A stretch of DNA of 64,000 nucleotides from the NCBI GenBank assembly GCA_944376125.1, contig CALWBQ010000031.1:1-64000 (forward strand). Reading direction: 5' to 3'. Position numbers and translations under genes: made by a program. Under the pieces are notes generated by a model. The model searched no databases. It was not told the origin of the DNA and was given only the letters and a program-made list of their open reading frames with translations. Source of the DNA: an uncultured Lachnospiraceae bacterium. Lineage in GTDB: Bacteria > Bacillota > Clostridia > Lachnospirales > Lachnospiraceae. This document shows, one piece after another, positions 52,902 to 61,946 of the stretch. Every line of letters starts with the position of its first letter. Positions within the stretch are counted from its first letter, which is position 1.

Positions 52902-53288
52902 ATGACAGTGATAACAATGGCAGCTGTAGGGATCACGGCGGTGATGCTGGCCGTTCAGTTTAAAACTCTCAAGGGAGAATATGGGATTTATCTGACGGCC
53001 GCCGCCTGCCTGTTTATTTTCTCCTACGGGATCCGGAGGATGGATACCATCCTGGAGGGCCTGAGAAAGATTCAGGAATATATCAAAATTGATCCGGTTT
53101 ACCTTACTGCCCTGATCAAGATGATCGGAATTGCCTATGTTGCAGAATTTTCTTCTGGGATCTGCCGGGATTCCGGGTACAGTGCTATCGGAACCCAGAT
53201 TGAGATCTTCGGGAAATTATCCATTCTGGCGGTCAGCATGCCCATTATTCTGGCTCTGCTGGAAACTCTGGAGGGATTTCTCTTATGA
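52902..53288 (+). CDS. spoIIIAD: Stage III sporulation protein AD
   Basis: A 128-residue membrane protein with four predicted helices; family segment YLTALIKMIGIAYVAEFSSGICRD (in two parts near 68-91) with the conserved Cys. ATG 52902 follows GGAGG; the gene overlaps spoIIIAE by 4 nt. Confidence 0.95.
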   Translation: MTVITMAAVGITAVMLAVQFKTLKGEYGIYLTAAACLFIFSYGIRRMDTILEGLRKIQEYIKIDPVYLTALIKMIGIAYVAEFSSGICRDSGYSAIGTQIEIFGKLSILAVSMPIILALLETLEGFLL

Positions 53289-54481
53289 CTGCAGGGAGGA
53301 TGCTGAGTGCGGCCGCAAGCCTGCTTCTGGCAGCGGCGCTGGCAGCGGCAGTGCCATTTTTAGCTTTTGGGAAAGACGGGGAGAATGCGGAGAACACCGA
53401 TCCCTCGGAGCTGCTGTCGGAGCCGGAGATGGAGGAATTTGGCCTGGAGGAGATTGAGGAGTATCTGGGGCAGAATCAGCCGGAAGGGATCCAACTGTCG
53501 TTTACAGAACTGGCAAAGGCCATCCTTGCGGGAAATTTTAGAGAGGCCGGAGCAAAAGTAGGGACAGCGGTGCGGGACGCGCTGGTGTCCGAAGTGGGGC
53601 AGGGAAGCCAGCTTTTGGTCCAGGTAATGCTGCTGGGGCTCGTAGGCGCTGTTTTCTCTGGATTTTCTGGGATATTCTCCGGGAGCCAGATCTCAGAGAC
53701 AGGCTTTTTTGTTATCTATCTGCTGTTGTTTACCTGTCTGGCAGCAGGATTTTATCAGAGCTTGAGAATCGCTTCTGACGTTCTTAGTCATCTCCTGGAT
53801 TTTATGAAGGTGCTGCTCCCTGCTTTTTTTATGGCAGTGGCCTTTGCCGGGGGGAGTATGTCCAGCGGGGTTCTCTATGAGACAACTCTAGGCATTATAG
53901 GAATGTTTCAATGGATCTGCCTGATGGCAGGGCTTCCGCTGATCAAAATGTATGCTCTTCTGGTGCTGGCAGGGAAGATTTCCAAGGAGGACAGCATTTC
54001 GCGGCTGACAGATCTGATCGGTCAGATTGTCAAGTGGGGATTAAAGACTATGGTAGGGCTGATGCTGGGGTTTCAGCTGATCCAGGCGATGGTCCTTCCA
54101 TGTGTGGATGCGGCAGGGCAGACCGGGCTGCTTAGGCTGATGGAGGCGGTCCCAGGAGTGGGGCAGGGAGCCAGAAGCGTGACCCAGGTGATCCTGGGTT
54201 CTGGGGTTCTGATTAAAAATTCCATCGGGGCAGCAGGGGCGGCGGCAGTGGGAGCGATTGCAGTTCTGCCGCTTCTCAAGCTGGCGGTGCTGGCTCTTCT
54301 GTACCATGGCGCTGCCGCTCTGCTGGAGCCTGTCTGTGACAAAAGGGTGTCTGCCTGCATCCAGGGAATATCGGAGGCCCACAAACTGCTGATCCAGCTG
54401 ATCTGGACAGCCCTTCTTCTGTTCGCCGTAAGCCTAGCAATCGTCTGTGCCTCTACCAATGTCACATATTATGCAGGGTGA
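53285..54481 (+). CDS. spoIIIAE: Stage III sporulation protein AE
   Basis: A 398-residue membrane protein with a signal-like N terminus, an acidic segment (residues 30-75, rich in Glu), then about seven helices. It is the largest membrane part of the SpoIIIA channel. The family pattern FTCLAAGFYQSLRIASDVLSHLLDFMKVLLPAFF (near 145-180, quoted in two parts FTCLAAGFYQSL and LLPAFF) and the C-terminal KRVSACIQGISEAHKLL are present. Confidence 0.94.
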   Translation: MTAGRMLSAAASLLLAAALAAAVPFLAFGKDGENAENTDPSELLSEPEMEEFGLEEIEEYLGQNQPEGIQLSFTELAKAILAGNFREAGAKVGTAVRDALVSEVGQGSQLLVQVMLLGLVGAVFSGFSGIFSGSQISETGFFVIYLLLFTCLAAGFYQSLRIASDVLSHLLDFMKVLLPAFFMAVAFAGGSMSSGVLYETTLGIIGMFQWICLMAGLPLIKMYALLVLAGKISKEDSISRLTDLIGQIVKWGLKTMVGLMLGFQLIQAMVLPCVDAAGQTGLLRLMEAVPGVGQGARSVTQVILGSGVLIKNSIGAAGAAAVGAIAVLPLLKLAVLALLYHGAAALLEPVCDKRVSACIQGISEAHKLLIQLIWTALLLFAVSLAIVCASTNVTYYAG

Positions 54482-54485
54482 AAAA

Positions 54486-55112
54486 ATGGAAGGAATCTTA
54501 GAGTGGGTAAAGCAGATCGCTTGTTACATGGTGCTGGTGACTGTTTTGGCGGATCTGCTTCCGAAAAAGAATTATGAGAAATATTTCCGCTTGTTTGCCG
54601 GATTGGTTCTGATCCTCTTGGCTATACAGCCGGTGACAGGCTCCCTAAAGCTGGATACACGGCTTTCAAACATGTTTCAAGAGATCCAGTATGAGGGAAT
54701 GGCAGAAGAGTTCCGGCAGAGGGCATCGGAGATGGAGGAGAAGCGGTATCAGCAGATCACAGCTGGATATGCCGGCCTGATTGAAGAGGATATTGAGGCC
54801 ATGGCACAGGAGGAGGGAATTTCGGGAGTTGAGGCTAGTGTGACCATTGAGAAGAATCCGGAGAAAGAGGATTATGGCCGGCTGCAGGCTGTAAGGATTA
54901 CGGTCTGGAACCAGGAAGAGACCAGGGAAGCAGCGGCCAGTGTCCCGGGGGAGGAGATCAAGGTCGGGGAGATCCGTATGGAAGGCCCGGAAGGACGGCA
55001 TGAAGATGGCGAGGAAGATGCAACGGGCACAGCGGCTGCAGATTTGAGGAGCCGGGTTGCAGATGAATATGGATTGGAGGAAGACCATGTGGAAATTAGG
55101 CGGAAAGATTAA
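54486..55112 (+). CDS. spoIIIAF: Stage III sporulation protein AF
   Basis: A 208-residue protein from ATG 54486 (MEGILEWVKQIACY), just after the spoIIIAE stop; the frame is open from 54447 but that part overlaps spoIIIAE. Two membrane helices (15-35 and 42-62) anchor a C-terminal ring-building domain. The C-terminal region is acidic. It overlaps spoIIIAG by 26 nt. Confidence 0.92.
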   Translation: MEGILEWVKQIACYMVLVTVLADLLPKKNYEKYFRLFAGLVLILLAIQPVTGSLKLDTRLSNMFQEIQYEGMAEEFRQRASEMEEKRYQQITAGYAGLIEEDIEAMAQEEGISGVEASVTIEKNPEKEDYGRLQAVRITVWNQEETREAAASVPGEEIKVGEIRMEGPEGRHEDGEEDATGTAAADLRSRVADEYGLEEDHVEIRRKD

Positions 55113-55680
55113 GAAGGAACAATGGCTCCTTCTTCTCCTGGCCGGGGCCGTTCTGATGATTCTTGCTATGCCGGCAGGGAAGAGACAGGAAAAAGGAACG
55201 CTCTATGACGCAGGGACGGAAAAGGCGGGGACAGAGGAAAGCTCCAGGAGACAGACCGCAGAGGAGACAGGGTTTGAAAATCCGTCTTATGCGGCCGGAT
55301 TGGAAGAAAGGGTAAAGGAGATCCTGAAAAATGTAGAAGGTGTAGGCCAGGTAGATGTTATGATTGCTCTGAAATCCACGGAAGAGAATGTGCTTCAGAC
55401 CGATCAGAGCATATCGTCCTCCTCCACCAAAGAGCAGGATGCGGCAGGAGGCAGCCGGGAGATCCTTCAGTCAGAGTCGGAAGAGACGACGGTTTTGACA
55501 GATACGGACGAAGGAAGCCGGCCTATCATCCAAAAACAGCTTTATCCGGAGATATCCGGCATTGTGATCAGCGCTTCAGGAGGCGGGAGCCCTCAGGTGA
55601 AAGCAGAAATTTCTGAGGCAATGGAAGCATTATTTGGCCTTCCCGCACATAAAATAAAAGTGTTAAAGCGGGTGGAATAA
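55087..55680 (+). CDS. spoIIIAG: Stage III sporulation protein AG
   Basis: A 197-residue protein from ATG 55087 (MWKLGGKIKKEQW), preceded by GAGGAAG; an in-frame ATG at 55057 lies further inside spoIIIAF. One membrane helix (residues 13-31) precedes a linker and a ring-building-motif domain (ERVKEILKNVEGVGQVDVMIAL and the final EAMEALFGLPAHKIKVLK). It forms the large ring of the channel in the intermembrane space. Confidence 0.93.
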   Translation: MWKLGGKIKKEQWLLLLLAGAVLMILAMPAGKRQEKGTLYDAGTEKAGTEESSRRQTAEETGFENPSYAAGLEERVKEILKNVEGVGQVDVMIALKSTEENVLQTDQSISSSSTKEQDAAGGSREILQSESEETTVLTDTDEGSRPIIQKQLYPEISGIVISASGGGSPQVKAEISEAMEALFGLPAHKIKVLKRVE

Positions 55681-55693
55681 AGGAGCGAGGGAA

Positions 55694-56506
55694 ATGAAAC
55701 TGAAAAGGGACAGCAGCAAACCGAAAAAGGAATTAAACATGAAGCGCCTGTTTCGCAGAAACCAGATCATTATTACCACGCTGGCGATTATGATTGCGGC
55801 CGCTGGATATCTGAATTATGCAGGCCAGGAAGAATTAGGGGCAGGCGGCGCTTTTGAGGCCGGCCTGACGGACATCTCCGAAGAAGACCTGCTGGCGGAG
55901 AACCAGTCGGCGGGAACCTATCCAGGGGATGGGCAAATGATGGAGATCGCCAGCCTGGATCAGGATGCGGAGGATATTGACCGTCTGGATGCCGAGAGCG
56001 CGGCTGCAGAAGAAACCGCCGGGGCAGAGACTGCCGGCGCGGAGGCAGCCGCCGGCGAGGTGGCTGAGGAGACAGAGTCAGGTACTGCAGAGAGTGAGGC
56101 GGGGATCGAGAATCCCGGAGAGGCTGTCCTCACCAGCGGAATCAGTGTTTCTGACTACATAGCCAATGTCCAGCTCAGCCGGGAACAGGTCAGGGCAAAA
56201 AATAAAGAGGCTCTGATGGAGATCGTCAACAGTCCATCTGTTGAAGAGGCTGCTAAACAGCAGGCCATCCAGAACATGGTAGAGCTGACGGAGACGGCAG
56301 AAAAGGAAAATGCTGCTGAGACTCTTTTGATGGCCAAGGGCTTTTCTGACCCGGTGGTCAGCATCAGCAGCGGCAAAGTGGATGTGGTGGTAAACGCTTC
56401 AAGCATCACAGACCCGCAGAGGGCCCAGATCGAGGACATCGTAAAGCGAAAAGCGGAGGTGGGAGCTGATCAGATCGTGATCACTCTATTGAACCTGGCA
56501 GAGTAA
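55694..56506 (+). CDS. spoIIIAH: Stage III sporulation protein AH
   Basis: A 270-residue protein with one membrane helix (residues 24-43, IIITTLAIMIAAAGYLNYAG) and a C-terminal ring-building domain (residues 150-270) that docks with SpoIIQ from the forespore. Between them lies a long Ala/Glu/Gly/Thr linker with repeats such as AAEETAGAETAGAEAAAGE (around 95-115), longer than in Bacillus. ATG after AAAGGAGCGAGGG. Last gene of the operon. Confidence 0.93.
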   Translation: MKLKRDSSKPKKELNMKRLFRRNQIIITTLAIMIAAAGYLNYAGQEELGAGGAFEAGLTDISEEDLLAENQSAGTYPGDGQMMEIASLDQDAEDIDRLDAESAAAEETAGAETAGAEAAAGEVAEETESGTAESEAGIENPGEAVLTSGISVSDYIANVQLSREQVRAKNKEALMEIVNSPSVEEAAKQQAIQNMVELTETAEKENAAETLLMAKGFSDPVVSISSGKVDVVVNASSITDPQRAQIEDIVKRKAEVGADQIVITLLNLAE

Positions 56507-56630
56507 GAGAAACAGGTTCCAAATGTCTGGGCACAGTGCAGCCATCAGCAAAATATTCTGAAACGACCTTTCCAAATGCTTTTGTTTTTGTTATAATAGA
56601 CCTAATCTAAATGGACAGGAGGAAACGATC

Positions 56631-57017
56631 GTGGCAGAGACAGAAAACCGCAGTACTCATAAATTATATGAAAAAGATAAAATCGGCGAAGTGCAGATTG
56701 CAGACGAGGTCGTTGCGATCATCGCCGGGCTTGCGGCCACGGAGGTCGAGGGTGTCGACTCCATGGCCGGAAATATTACCAATGAACTGGTAGGAAAACT
56801 TGGCATGAGAAATCTGTCAAAGGGCGTAAAGATCGATGTGACAGAAGACCATGTCTGTGTTGACCTTTCTCTCTATTTAAAATACGGCTACAATATTCCA
56901 GAGGTCAGCGAGAAGGTTCAGGAGAAAGTAAAGACCGCCATTGAGAATATGACGGGCCTTACAGTTTTGGAAGTGAACATCAAGATTGCCGGCGTCAATA
57001 TGGAAGCAGAAAAATAG
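56631..57017 (+). CDS. Asp23/Gls24 family envelope stress protein
   Basis: A 128-residue protein with the Asp23 fold: IADEVVAIIAGLAATEVEGVDSM in two parts near 23-45, VDLSLYLKYGYNIPEVSEKVQEKVK and a final VNIKIAGVNM. These proteins are abundant, membrane-associated through partners, and linked to wall stress; in Clostridia one copy regularly sits upstream of nusB. GTG start at 56631 after AGGAGGAAACG. A TATAAT at 56592-56597 lacks a good -35. Confidence 0.92.
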   Translation: MAETENRSTHKLYEKDKIGEVQIADEVVAIIAGLAATEVEGVDSMAGNITNELVGKLGMRNLSKGVKIDVTEDHVCVDLSLYLKYGYNIPEVSEKVQEKVKTAIENMTGLTVLEVNIKIAGVNMEAEK

Positions 57018-57075
57018 AAACACAGCTGGAAGAGGAACATGATAAAGGGCTTGACACAAGGTTTTGCTTTTTATT

Positions 57076-57093
57076 GGCGGTCGTAAGACCGCC
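57076..57093 (+). terminator. Hairpin after the Asp23 gene
   Basis: GGCGGTC-GTAA-GACCGCC followed by ATTTATTATTTT, a short perfect stem with a broken T-tract. Confidence 0.6.
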
Positions 57094-57177
57094 ATTTATT
57101 ATTTTAGGAAGAAATGTTCTGCAAAGACCCAACTGTGCCGAAAAAAACAAGGAAACGCGGTTCTTTCATGTCAAGGC

Positions 57178-57206
57178 TTGTGCAACCTGCCGCCTTTTGC
57201 TATAAT
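57178..57206 (+). promoter_or_regulatory. Promoter of the nusB-argR operon
   Basis: TTGTGC (57178-57183), 17-nt spacer, TATAAT (57201-57206). The 57018-57275 gap holds this and the preceding hairpin only. Confidence 0.75.
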
Positions 57207-57275
57207 AATTCCAAACGCCTAAAAGCCCGTTTGCTTTGCGGGAACAACCATACAGTTCAGGAGGAATAAGATTAC

Positions 57276-57719
57276 ATGACCAGGAGAGAATTGAGGGAGC
57301 ATTGCTTTAAGATGCTGTTCTGTGCGGATTTTTATCCGGCAGAAGAAAAGGAAGACCAGCTGGAGCGGTATTTCCTTGCCCCAGAGGAGGATGAAACTAC
57401 ACCGGAAGGAGTGGATGAGATTCTCCACAAGGTAGAGCTGAAGGAAAAGGACAGCGATCTTTTAAAAGAACGGGCCGAGATGATCATGGTCAAAATCCCG
57501 GAGCTGGATGAGATGATCAATCAGGTGGCAGAGGGCTGGAAGACCAGGAGAATGGGAAAGGTAGAGCTGACGATCCTGCGGCTGGCTCTCTATGAGATGA
57601 AGTACGATGACACCATTCCAGACAAAGTCGCGATCAACGAGGCAGTGGAGCTGGCAAAGAAATTCGGCGGCAACGATTCCCCTGCCTTTGTAAACGGAAT
57701 TTTGGCAAAGCTGGTGTGA
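57276..57719 (+). CDS. nusB: Transcription antitermination factor NusB
   Basis: A 147-residue all-helical protein. N terminus MTRRELREHCFKMLFCADF and the C-terminal KVAINEAVELAKKFGGNDSPAFVNGIL (two parts, near 112-140) are the family marks. It binds boxA with S10 in rRNA antitermination. An acidic insertion near residues 35-50 (APEEDETTPEGVDE) is somewhat longer than in Bacillus. First gene of the operon. Confidence 0.96.
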   Translation: MTRRELREHCFKMLFCADFYPAEEKEDQLERYFLAPEEDETTPEGVDEILHKVELKEKDSDLLKERAEMIMVKIPELDEMINQVAEGWKTRRMGKVELTILRLALYEMKYDDTIPDKVAINEAVELAKKFGGNDSPAFVNGILAKLV

Positions 57720-57720
57720 T

Positions 57721-58938
57721 ATGGCCAGCATCTATACGGTATCCCAGGTAAATTCTTACATCCGGAATATGTTTGCCCAGGATTTTGCCCTGAACCGCAT
57801 TTCTGTCAAGGGCGAAGTTTCCAACTGCAAATACCACACTTCCGGCCACATCTATTTTACCCTGAAAGACAGCGGCAGCGCCATGGCTGCCGTCATGTTT
57901 GCCGGACAGCGGAAAGGTCTGGCTTTCCGCCTTCAGGAAGGGCAGCAGGTGGTCGTGAGCGGATCAGTGGATGTATATGAGCGGGACGGAAAGTATCAGC
58001 TCTATGCCAGGGAGATCACTTTGGACGGGGCGGGAGATCTCTTTAAGCGGTTTGAAGCCCTGAGAAATGAGCTGGAAGAGATGGGCATGTTTGATGCTCA
58101 GTATAAAAGGCCGATCCCCAAGTACGCACGGACGGTAGGCGTGGTGACGGCCAGCACCGGGGCGGCCATCCGGGATATTATGAATATCGCGAAGCGGAGA
58201 AACCCTTATGTCCAGCTGATTCTTTATCCGGCTCTGGTTCAGGGGGAGGGGGCCAAATACAGTATTGTGAAAGGCATTCAAACCCTGGATGCCATGGGGC
58301 TTGATATTATAATTGTAGGCAGGGGCGGAGGCTCCATTGAGGATCTGTGGGCCTTTAACGAGGAAATGGTGGCCCGGGCGATTTTTGCCTGCCGGACGCC
58401 TGTGATCTCAGCGGTTGGCCACGAGACAGATGTGACTATCGCAGATTATGTGGCGGATCTCAGAGCACCGACGCCCTCCGCAGCTGCGGAGCTGGCGGTA
58501 TTCGACTATGCACAGTTTGCAGGCCAGATCGAAAATTGCAGGCAGCGGCTTGTCCGGTCTGCCAGGCGGGAAGTGGAAAAAATGCGGTACCAGTGCGGAG
58601 AGTACCGGTACCGGCTGAAGATGAAGCATCCCCAGAAAAAGCTGGATGATCAGAGACAGAGAGCGGCAGATTTGGAGAGCCGTCTGGAGAGGAATATAAA
58701 GGATGCTCTGACGGAGAACCGCCACAGGCTGGCTCTTCTCTCCGGAAGGCTTTCCGGACTTTCCCCTCTGGAAAAGCTGAGCCAGGGATACGGATTTATA
58801 GCCGGGGAAAACGGCAGAAAGATATCCTCGGTCCGGCAGGTTCAGCCGGGCAGCCAGATCACAGTCCATGTCAGCGATGGAAAAATCCTGGCGGAGGTAA
58901 AAGAAGCAGAGGCCGACGGGAGAACGGAGGAATTATGA
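57721..58938 (+). CDS. xseA: Exodeoxyribonuclease VII large subunit
   Basis: A 405-residue nuclease subunit: N-terminal OB fold (VKGEVSNCKYHTSGHIYFTLKD, residues 25-46 in two parts), catalytic domain with TASTGAAIRDI, GRGGGSIEDLWAFN and SAVGHETDVTIADYVADLRAPTPSAAAE, then a coiled-coil C terminus that binds XseB. It starts 1 nt after nusB stops. Single-strand DNA exonuclease in repair. Confidence 0.97.
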   Translation: MASIYTVSQVNSYIRNMFAQDFALNRISVKGEVSNCKYHTSGHIYFTLKDSGSAMAAVMFAGQRKGLAFRLQEGQQVVVSGSVDVYERDGKYQLYAREITLDGAGDLFKRFEALRNELEEMGMFDAQYKRPIPKYARTVGVVTASTGAAIRDIMNIAKRRNPYVQLILYPALVQGEGAKYSIVKGIQTLDAMGLDIIIVGRGGGSIEDLWAFNEEMVARAIFACRTPVISAVGHETDVTIADYVADLRAPTPSAAAELAVFDYAQFAGQIENCRQRLVRSARREVEKMRYQCGEYRYRLKMKHPQKKLDDQRQRAADLESRLERNIKDALTENRHRLALLSGRLSGLSPLEKLSQGYGFIAGENGRKISSVRQVQPGSQITVHVSDGKILAEVKEAEADGRTEEL

Positions 58939-59153
58939 GCGAGGAATCTAACAAAGAGTTGACCATAGAAGAGACCTTTCAGGAGCTGGAAGCCGTATTG
59001 GAGCAGATGGAGACCCAGGATATTTCTCTGGAAGAAAGTTTCGCCTGTTATGAAAAGGGTATGAAGCTGGTCAAATATTGCAATGATAAGATCGATAAAG
59101 TAGAGAAGCAGATCATAGTGCTGAGCGAGGAGCAGGGCGATGAGGGAGTTTAA
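58935..59153 (+). CDS. xseB: Exodeoxyribonuclease VII small subunit
   Basis: A 72-residue helical hairpin, the usual size. Pattern TIEETFQELEAVLEQMETQDISLEESFACYEKGMKLV (from residue 10) is diagnostic. ATGA overlap with xseA, and it overlaps the next gene by 14 nt. Confidence 0.97.
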   Translation: MSEESNKELTIEETFQELEAVLEQMETQDISLEESFACYEKGMKLVKYCNDKIDKVEKQIIVLSEEQGDEGV

Positions 59154-60030
59154 GGAAGAATTAAAAGAACGGATTCAGGAAGTGGAGGAGACCATATACG
59201 GATATCTCCCGGAGGAAGAAGGGTATCAAAAGACAGTCTTGGAGGCTATGAATTACAGTATGAAGGCTGGGGGAAAACGGCTTAGGCCCCTGCTGATGCA
59301 GGAGGTGTGCAGGCTGTTCGGCGGATCTATGGAAGAGATTGCCCCGTTTATGGCGGCTATTGAGATGATCCACACCTCCTCGCTGGTTCACGACGACCTT
59401 CCCTGCATGGATAACGATGAATTCAGGCGGGGAAAGAAGAGCACCTGGGCTGCATTCGGGGAGGATATGGGAGTACTGGCAGGCGATGGCCTGATTGTAT
59501 ATGCCTTTGAGACAGCCTGCCGCGCCTTCCAGATCTCCAGCCATCCTGAGAGAATCGGGGAGGCGCTTCGAATACTGGCCAATAAGACTGGAATTTGGGG
59601 GATGATCGGCGGCCAGACTGTGGATGTAGAGCTGACGAACCAGGCTATTCCCAGGGAGAAGCTGGATTTTATCTATCGGCTGAAGACGGGGGCCCTTCTG
59701 GAGGCGTCTATGGTGATTGGGGCCGTGATTGCTGGAGCAGACGAGGCGTCCTGCCGCCTGGTGGAGAGAGCTGCGTCAAAGATCGGTCTGGCTTTCCAGA
59801 TCCAGGATGATATTCTAGATGTAACCAGCAGCCAGGAAGTGCTGGGGAAACCGGTGCTCAGCGATGAGAAAAATTGCAAGACTACGTATGTGACGCTGGA
59901 GGGGCTTGAGAAGGCTCGGGAGGATGTAGCGCGGATTTCGGAGGGAGCGATCCAGGATATCCGGGCCCTTCCGGGAGAAAATATATTTTTAGAGAAATTG
60001 GCAGCCATGTTGGTTACCAGGGAAAAATAA
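59140..60030 (+). CDS. ispA: Farnesyl/geranyl diphosphate synthase family protein
   Basis: A 296-residue short-chain prenyl synthase. First Asp-rich motif DDLPCMDND begins at residue 85, second is DDILD near 224, with GGKRLRP near 45. It condenses IPP with allylic diphosphates to make C15 (possibly C10-C20). Position between xseB and dxs is conserved in Clostridia and joins isoprenoid supply. Chain length is inferred from length and from the motif with two residues between the aspartates. Confidence 0.93.
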   Translation: MREFKEELKERIQEVEETIYGYLPEEEGYQKTVLEAMNYSMKAGGKRLRPLLMQEVCRLFGGSMEEIAPFMAAIEMIHTSSLVHDDLPCMDNDEFRRGKKSTWAAFGEDMGVLAGDGLIVYAFETACRAFQISSHPERIGEALRILANKTGIWGMIGGQTVDVELTNQAIPREKLDFIYRLKTGALLEASMVIGAVIAGADEASCRLVERAASKIGLAFQIQDDILDVTSSQEVLGKPVLSDEKNCKTTYVTLEGLEKAREDVARISEGAIQDIRALPGENIFLEKLAAMLVTREK

Positions 60031-60042
60031 GGACGGATTGCC

Positions 60043-61905
60043 ATGATACTGGAACGGATTAACAGTCCTGACGATGTAAAGGTGCTGGACTGGGAGGAAC
60101 TGACGACCTTAGCAGCAGAAATAAGGGCGTTTTTAATTGAAAAGATCAGCCACACAGGGGGACATCTGGCTTCAAATCTGGGCGTCGTGGAGCTGACGAT
60201 TGCCATGTACAAAGCCTTTGATCTCCCGGAGGATAAGATTATCTGGGATGTGGGCCATCAGTCCTACACCCACAAGATCCTCAGCGGCAGGAAGAATGCC
60301 TTTGACGAGCTGCGCCAGCACGGAGGTTTGAGCGGATTCCCCAAGAGAAAGGAGAGTCCTTACGATGCGTTTGATACGGGGCACAGTTCCACCTCCATAT
60401 CCGCTGGTTTGGGAATTGCCCAGGCGAGAGATATTTTGGGTCAGGATTATAAGGTAGTCTCTGTAATCGGGGACGGAGCCCTGACAGGGGGAATGGCATA
60501 TGAGGCTCTGAACAATGCAGCACGGATACAGAAAAATTTTATCATTGTGCTGAATGACAACAATATGTCTATCTCAGAAAATGTAGGGGGAATGTCCCGC
60601 TATCTCAGCGGGCTCCGGACAGATGTGGGCTACAATGAACTGAAGAAGTGGGTGGCAGAGACCCTGGACAGGATCCCCGGGATGGGGCAGCCTATTATTG
60701 ATAAGATCAAACGGACCAAGAACGGTATCAAGCAGCTTTTTATTCCCGGCATGCTGTTTGAAAATATGGGGATTACCTACCTGGGGCCAGTGGACGGCCA
60801 CGATATCCGGCTGCTGTATCGGACATTCCAGGAGGCTAAGAGGCTGGATCATGCCGTATTGGTTCACGTGCTGACAAAGAAGGGAAAGGGGTATCGGCCG
60901 GCGGAGAAAAATCCCTCCCGCTTCCATGGAGTGGAGCCATTTGATATTGCCACTGGGAAACCGCTGAAGCAGAAGGAATATCCTACCTATACGGATGTAT
61001 TTTCGAAGACTATCTGCCGGCTGGGGGAGACCCACCCAACTCTGGTAGCAGTGACAGCAGCTATGCCGGACGGCACGGGCTTAAAGAGATTTGGGCAGAA
61101 ATTTCCGGACAGGTTCTTTGACGTGGGGATTGCGGAGGAACATGCGGTTACATCGGCAGCCGGGATGGCAGCCGGCGGTCTGAAACCGGTGGTGGCGGTG
61201 TATTCCTCCTTCCTGCAGCGAGGCTTTGACCAGATTGTCCATGATGTCTGTCTTCAGAATCTTCCGGTAGTGTTTGCAGTTGACCGGGCCGGCCTAGTCG
61301 GAAGTGACGGGGAGACCCACCAGGGAATTTTTGATCTCAGCTACCTGACAGCCATTCCCAATATGTGCGTCATGGCGCCGAAAAACCGGTGGGAGTTGGA
61401 GGATATGCTGGCTTTTGCGGCAGATTACAATGGCCCCATTGCCGTCCGGTATCCCAGGGGGGAGGCATACAGAGGATTGAGGGAGTTTAGAGCCCCCATT
61501 GAATACGGCAAGGGGGAGATGCTTTATGAGGAAAGTGAGATCGCTATTTTGGCCGCCGGAAGCATGGTCAGCACAGGTGAGCATATCCGGGAAAAATTGA
61601 AAGCTGCGGGACACCACTGTTCCCTGGCAAACCTGCGATTTGTAAAGCCGCTGGATACCAGCCTGATGGACAGGCTGGCCCAAAAGCATCCGGTTATCGT
61701 CACGATGGAGGAAAATGTCCTTCAGGGCGGCTTTGGACTGGCAGCGTCTGCCTATCTCTATGAGCATTACCCTGAGATCAAGGTAATTCAGATCGCACTG
61801 CCGGATGCCTATGTGGAGCACGGGAACGTTACGCTGCTGAGAGAAGAGCTGGGGATTGACAGTGATTCCATATTGAGACAATTAAAAGCCCAGGGCCTGT
61901 TCTGA
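60043..61905 (+). CDS. dxs: 1-deoxy-D-xylulose-5-phosphate synthase
   Basis: A 620-residue thiamine-diphosphate enzyme that condenses pyruvate and glyceraldehyde-3-phosphate, the entry to the MEP isoprenoid pathway. Marks: DVGHQSYTHKILSGR, the ThDP motif GDGALTGGMAYEALNNA near residue 145, DVGIAEEHAVTSAAGMA and DRAGLVGSDGETHQG. Length is normal. It depends on thiamine diphosphate, the same cofactor whose supply gene thiT is in this window. ATG 60043 follows AAGGACGG. Confidence 0.97.
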   Translation: MILERINSPDDVKVLDWEELTTLAAEIRAFLIEKISHTGGHLASNLGVVELTIAMYKAFDLPEDKIIWDVGHQSYTHKILSGRKNAFDELRQHGGLSGFPKRKESPYDAFDTGHSSTSISAGLGIAQARDILGQDYKVVSVIGDGALTGGMAYEALNNAARIQKNFIIVLNDNNMSISENVGGMSRYLSGLRTDVGYNELKKWVAETLDRIPGMGQPIIDKIKRTKNGIKQLFIPGMLFENMGITYLGPVDGHDIRLLYRTFQEAKRLDHAVLVHVLTKKGKGYRPAEKNPSRFHGVEPFDIATGKPLKQKEYPTYTDVFSKTICRLGETHPTLVAVTAAMPDGTGLKRFGQKFPDRFFDVGIAEEHAVTSAAGMAAGGLKPVVAVYSSFLQRGFDQIVHDVCLQNLPVVFAVDRAGLVGSDGETHQGIFDLSYLTAIPNMCVMAPKNRWELEDMLAFAADYNGPIAVRYPRGEAYRGLREFRAPIEYGKGEMLYEESEIAILAAGSMVSTGEHIREKLKAAGHHCSLANLRFVKPLDTSLMDRLAQKHPVIVTMEENVLQGGFGLAASAYLYEHYPEIKVIQIALPDAYVEHGNVTLLREELGIDSDSILRQLKAQGLF

Positions 61906-61918
61906 CGGTCTGGGCTTT
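61885..61918 (+). terminator. Terminator-like hairpin at the end of dxs
   Basis: AAAGCCCAG (61885-61893) and CTGGGCTTT (61910-61918) pair across the dxs stop codon. Without a further T-run it may only slow transcription into tlyA. Confidence 0.45.
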
Positions 61919-61946
61919 CACGAAATACAGATTGGAATAAGGAACC

